Source of the DNA: Toxonevra muliebris
Lineage: Eukaryota > Arthropoda > Insecta > Diptera > Pallopteridae
Length of the DNA stretch: 64,000 bases
Direction of reading: 5' to 3'
Assembly: GCA_963691655.1 (NCBI GenBank)
Contig: CAVNUY010000089.1
Location: 186,001-250,000, forward strand
In this document: piece after piece, positions 62,461 to 64,000 of the stretch
Numbering within the stretch: the stretch's first letter is position 1
Layout: each line of letters opens with the position of its first letter
Made by a program: the position numbers and the translations under genes
Notes under the pieces: model-generated
The model's input: only the letters and a program-made list of their open reading frames with translations
What the model was told of the DNA's origin: nothing
Databases searched by the model: none

Positions 62461-64000
62461 ATTTTAATTCCGAATTTTAATTCCGAATTTTAATTCCGAA
62501 TTTTAGTTCCGAATTTTAATTTCGAATTTTAATTTCGAATTTTAATTTCGAATTTTAATTTCGAATTTTAATTTCGAATTTTAATTTCGAATTTCAATTT
62601 CGAATTTTAATTCCGAATTTTAATTTCGAATTTCAATTTCGAATTTTAATTCCGAATTTTATTTCCGAATTTTAATTCCGAATTTTAATTCCGAATTTTA
62701 ATTCCGAATTTAAATTTCGAATCTAAATTTCGAATTTTAATTTCGAATTTTAATTTCGAATTTTAATTTCGAATTTTAATTTCGAATTTTAATTTCGAAT
62801 TTCAATTTCGAATTTTAATTCCGAATTTTATTTCCGAATTTTAATTCCGAATTTTAATTCCGAATCTCAATTTCGAATTTTAATTTCGAATTTTAATTTC
62901 GAATTTTAATTCCGAATTTTAATTTCGAATTTTAATTTCGAATTTTAATTTCGAATTTCAATTTCGAATTTTAATTCCGAATTTTATTTCCGAATTTTAA
63001 TTCCGAATTTTAATTCCGAATTTTAATTCCGAATTTCAATTTCGAATTTTAATTTCGAATTTTAATTTCGAATTTTAATTCCGAATTTTAATTCCGAATT
63101 TTAATTCCGAATTTTAATTCCGAATTTTAGTTCCGAATTTTAATTTCGAATTTTAATTCCGAATTTTAATTCCGAACTTTAATTCCGAATTTCAATTTCG
63201 AATTTTAATTTCGAATTTTAGTTCCGAATTTTAATTCCGAATTTTAATTACGAATTTTAATTCCGAATTTTAATTCCGAATTTTAATTCCGAATTTTAAT
63301 TACGAATTTTAATTTCGAATTTTAATTTCGAATTTTAATTTCGAATTTTAATTCCGAATTTTAATTCCGAATTTTAATTCCGAATTTTAATTCCGAATTT
63401 TAATTCCGAATTTTAATTCCGAATATTAATTCCGAATTTAAATTCCCAATTTTAATTAAGAATTTTAATTCCGAATTTTAATTCCGAATTTTAAATTCGA
63501 ATTTTAATTCCGAATTTTAATTCCGAATTTTAATTCCGAATTTTAATTTCGAATTTTAATTCCGAATTTTAATTCCGAATTTTAATTCCGAATTTTAATT
63601 CCGAATTTTAATTCCGAATTTTAATTCCGAATATTAATTCCGAATTTAAATTCCCAATTTTAATTCCGAATTTAAATTCCGAATTTTAATTCCGAATTTT
63701 AATTCCGAATTTTAATTCCGAATTTTAATTCCGAATATTAATTCCGAATTTTAATTCCGAATTTTAATTTCGAATTTTAATTCCGAATTTTAATTCCGAA
63801 TTTTAATTCCGAATTTTAATTCCGAATTTTAATTCCGAATATTAATTCCGAATTTAAATTCCCAATTTTAATTCCGAATTTTAATTCCGAATTTTAATTT
63901 CGAATTTCAATTTCAATTTCGAATTTAAATTTCGTATTTTAATTTCGAATTTCAATTTCGAAGTTTAATTTCGAATTTCAATTTCGAATTTTAATTTCGA
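62461..64000 (+). repeat. Distant copy of 42.8-43.9 kb, running off the window
   Basis: AATCTCAATTTCG (42,852 and 62,866) and TTAATTACG (43,236 and 63,250) match at an offset of 20,014. At the CGTATTTT landmark (43,913 and 63,933) the offset is 20,020 because of a 6-bp addition, TTTCAATTTCAATTTCG, near 63,905-63,920. The first ~400 bp instead resemble 60,160-60,560 (TTAGTTCCG at 60,207 and 62,506), so this part is a mosaic. The array continues past 64,000. Confidence 0.85.

Larger units (their letters stand above)
1..64000 (+). repeat. 13-bp AT-rich satellite array spanning the entire window
   Basis: Every part of the window is built from a 13-bp unit, read on the + strand as AATTTTAATTCCG or AATTTTAATTTCG with variants AATTTCAATTTCG, AATTTAAATTTCG, AATATTAATTCCG and a 12-bp AATTTAATTTCG. 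About 4,900 units are present. No non-satellite insertion is visible and neither end of the array is reached. Each unit carries a TAA on the + strand (except TTTCAA units) and a TAA or TGA on the - strand. Because 13 is not a multiple of 3, all frames close about every 39 bp, so no protein gene is possible in runs of standard units. The + strand is strongly T-rich except in the inverted segment. The array looks like eukaryotic heterochromatic satellite. I do not recognise the family or species. Confidence 0.98.

Noticed and set aside
1..64000. Open reading frames
   Set aside because: Standard units carry a stop codon on each strand and shift frame every 13 bp, closing all frames within about 39 bp. 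Runs of TTTCAA units only lengthen this slightly. No start-to-stop stretch of coding size is plausible.
1..64000. CRISPR array, because of regular short repeats
   Set aside because: There are no unique spacers. The sequence between any two repeat motifs is the same 13-bp satellite.
1..64000. TATA-like promoters and T-run terminators
   Set aside because: TTTTAA and AATATT strings occur in most or many units as part of the repeat. Nothing sets any one of them apart as regulatory.

Overview
The whole window is one uninterrupted satellite DNA array. I found no gene, RNA gene, mobile element, CRISPR array or unique-sequence island in any part of it. The basic unit is 13 bp and very AT-rich (2-3 G/C per unit). 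Four spellings dominate: AATTTTAATTCCG, AATTTTAATTTCG, AATTTCAATTTCG and AATTTAAATTTCG, with occasional 12-bp units (AATTTAATTTCG). About 4,900 units fill 64 kb, and the array runs off both ends. This points to eukaryotic constitutive heterochromatin (centromeric, pericentromeric or subtelomeric) in a long-read assembly. I do not recognise the satellite family and cannot name the organism.

The 13-bp units are not randomly mixed. They form higher-order repeats (HORs) that I traced with rare variant units used as landmarks. 1-775 is a TTCCG-rich lead-in. 776-13,048 holds three head-to-tail copies of a 4,091-bp HOR, which itself contains a doubled ~1,064-bp subunit. 13,049-16,559 is a scrambled derivative of that HOR. 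16,560-31,255 is a nested block: a ~3.66-kb unit (with an inner 663-bp doublet) appears three times because a 5,904-bp segment is duplicated in tandem. 31,256-32,756 is a mixed segment ending in TTCCG units.

The most striking structure is at 32,757-34,951. The whole array flips orientation for about 2.2 kb and flips back, with short palindromes at both switch points. The flipped segment is an inverted copy of HOR material found immediately downstream, so 32.8-37 kb is a large imperfect inverted repeat. Downstream, 35,042-40,556 contains two ~2.5-kb copies exactly 3,000 bp apart, separated by a partial replay. 40,557-46,349 carries further related HOR copies, and 46,350-51,066 contains another doublet. 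51,067-55,200 has ~1.1-kb repeats rich in TTTTG variants. 55,201-59,378 is the least ordered part. 59,379 to the end largely repeats 39-44 kb at a distance of 20.0-20.3 kb.

The layout records repeated unequal exchange or replication-based amplification at several scales (13 bp, ~0.1-1 kb, 3-6 kb, 20 kb), plus inversions. I see no evidence of a coding or enzymatic system. All offsets come from hand comparison of landmark positions. Block boundaries inside a 13-bp array are ambiguous by roughly one to a few units.
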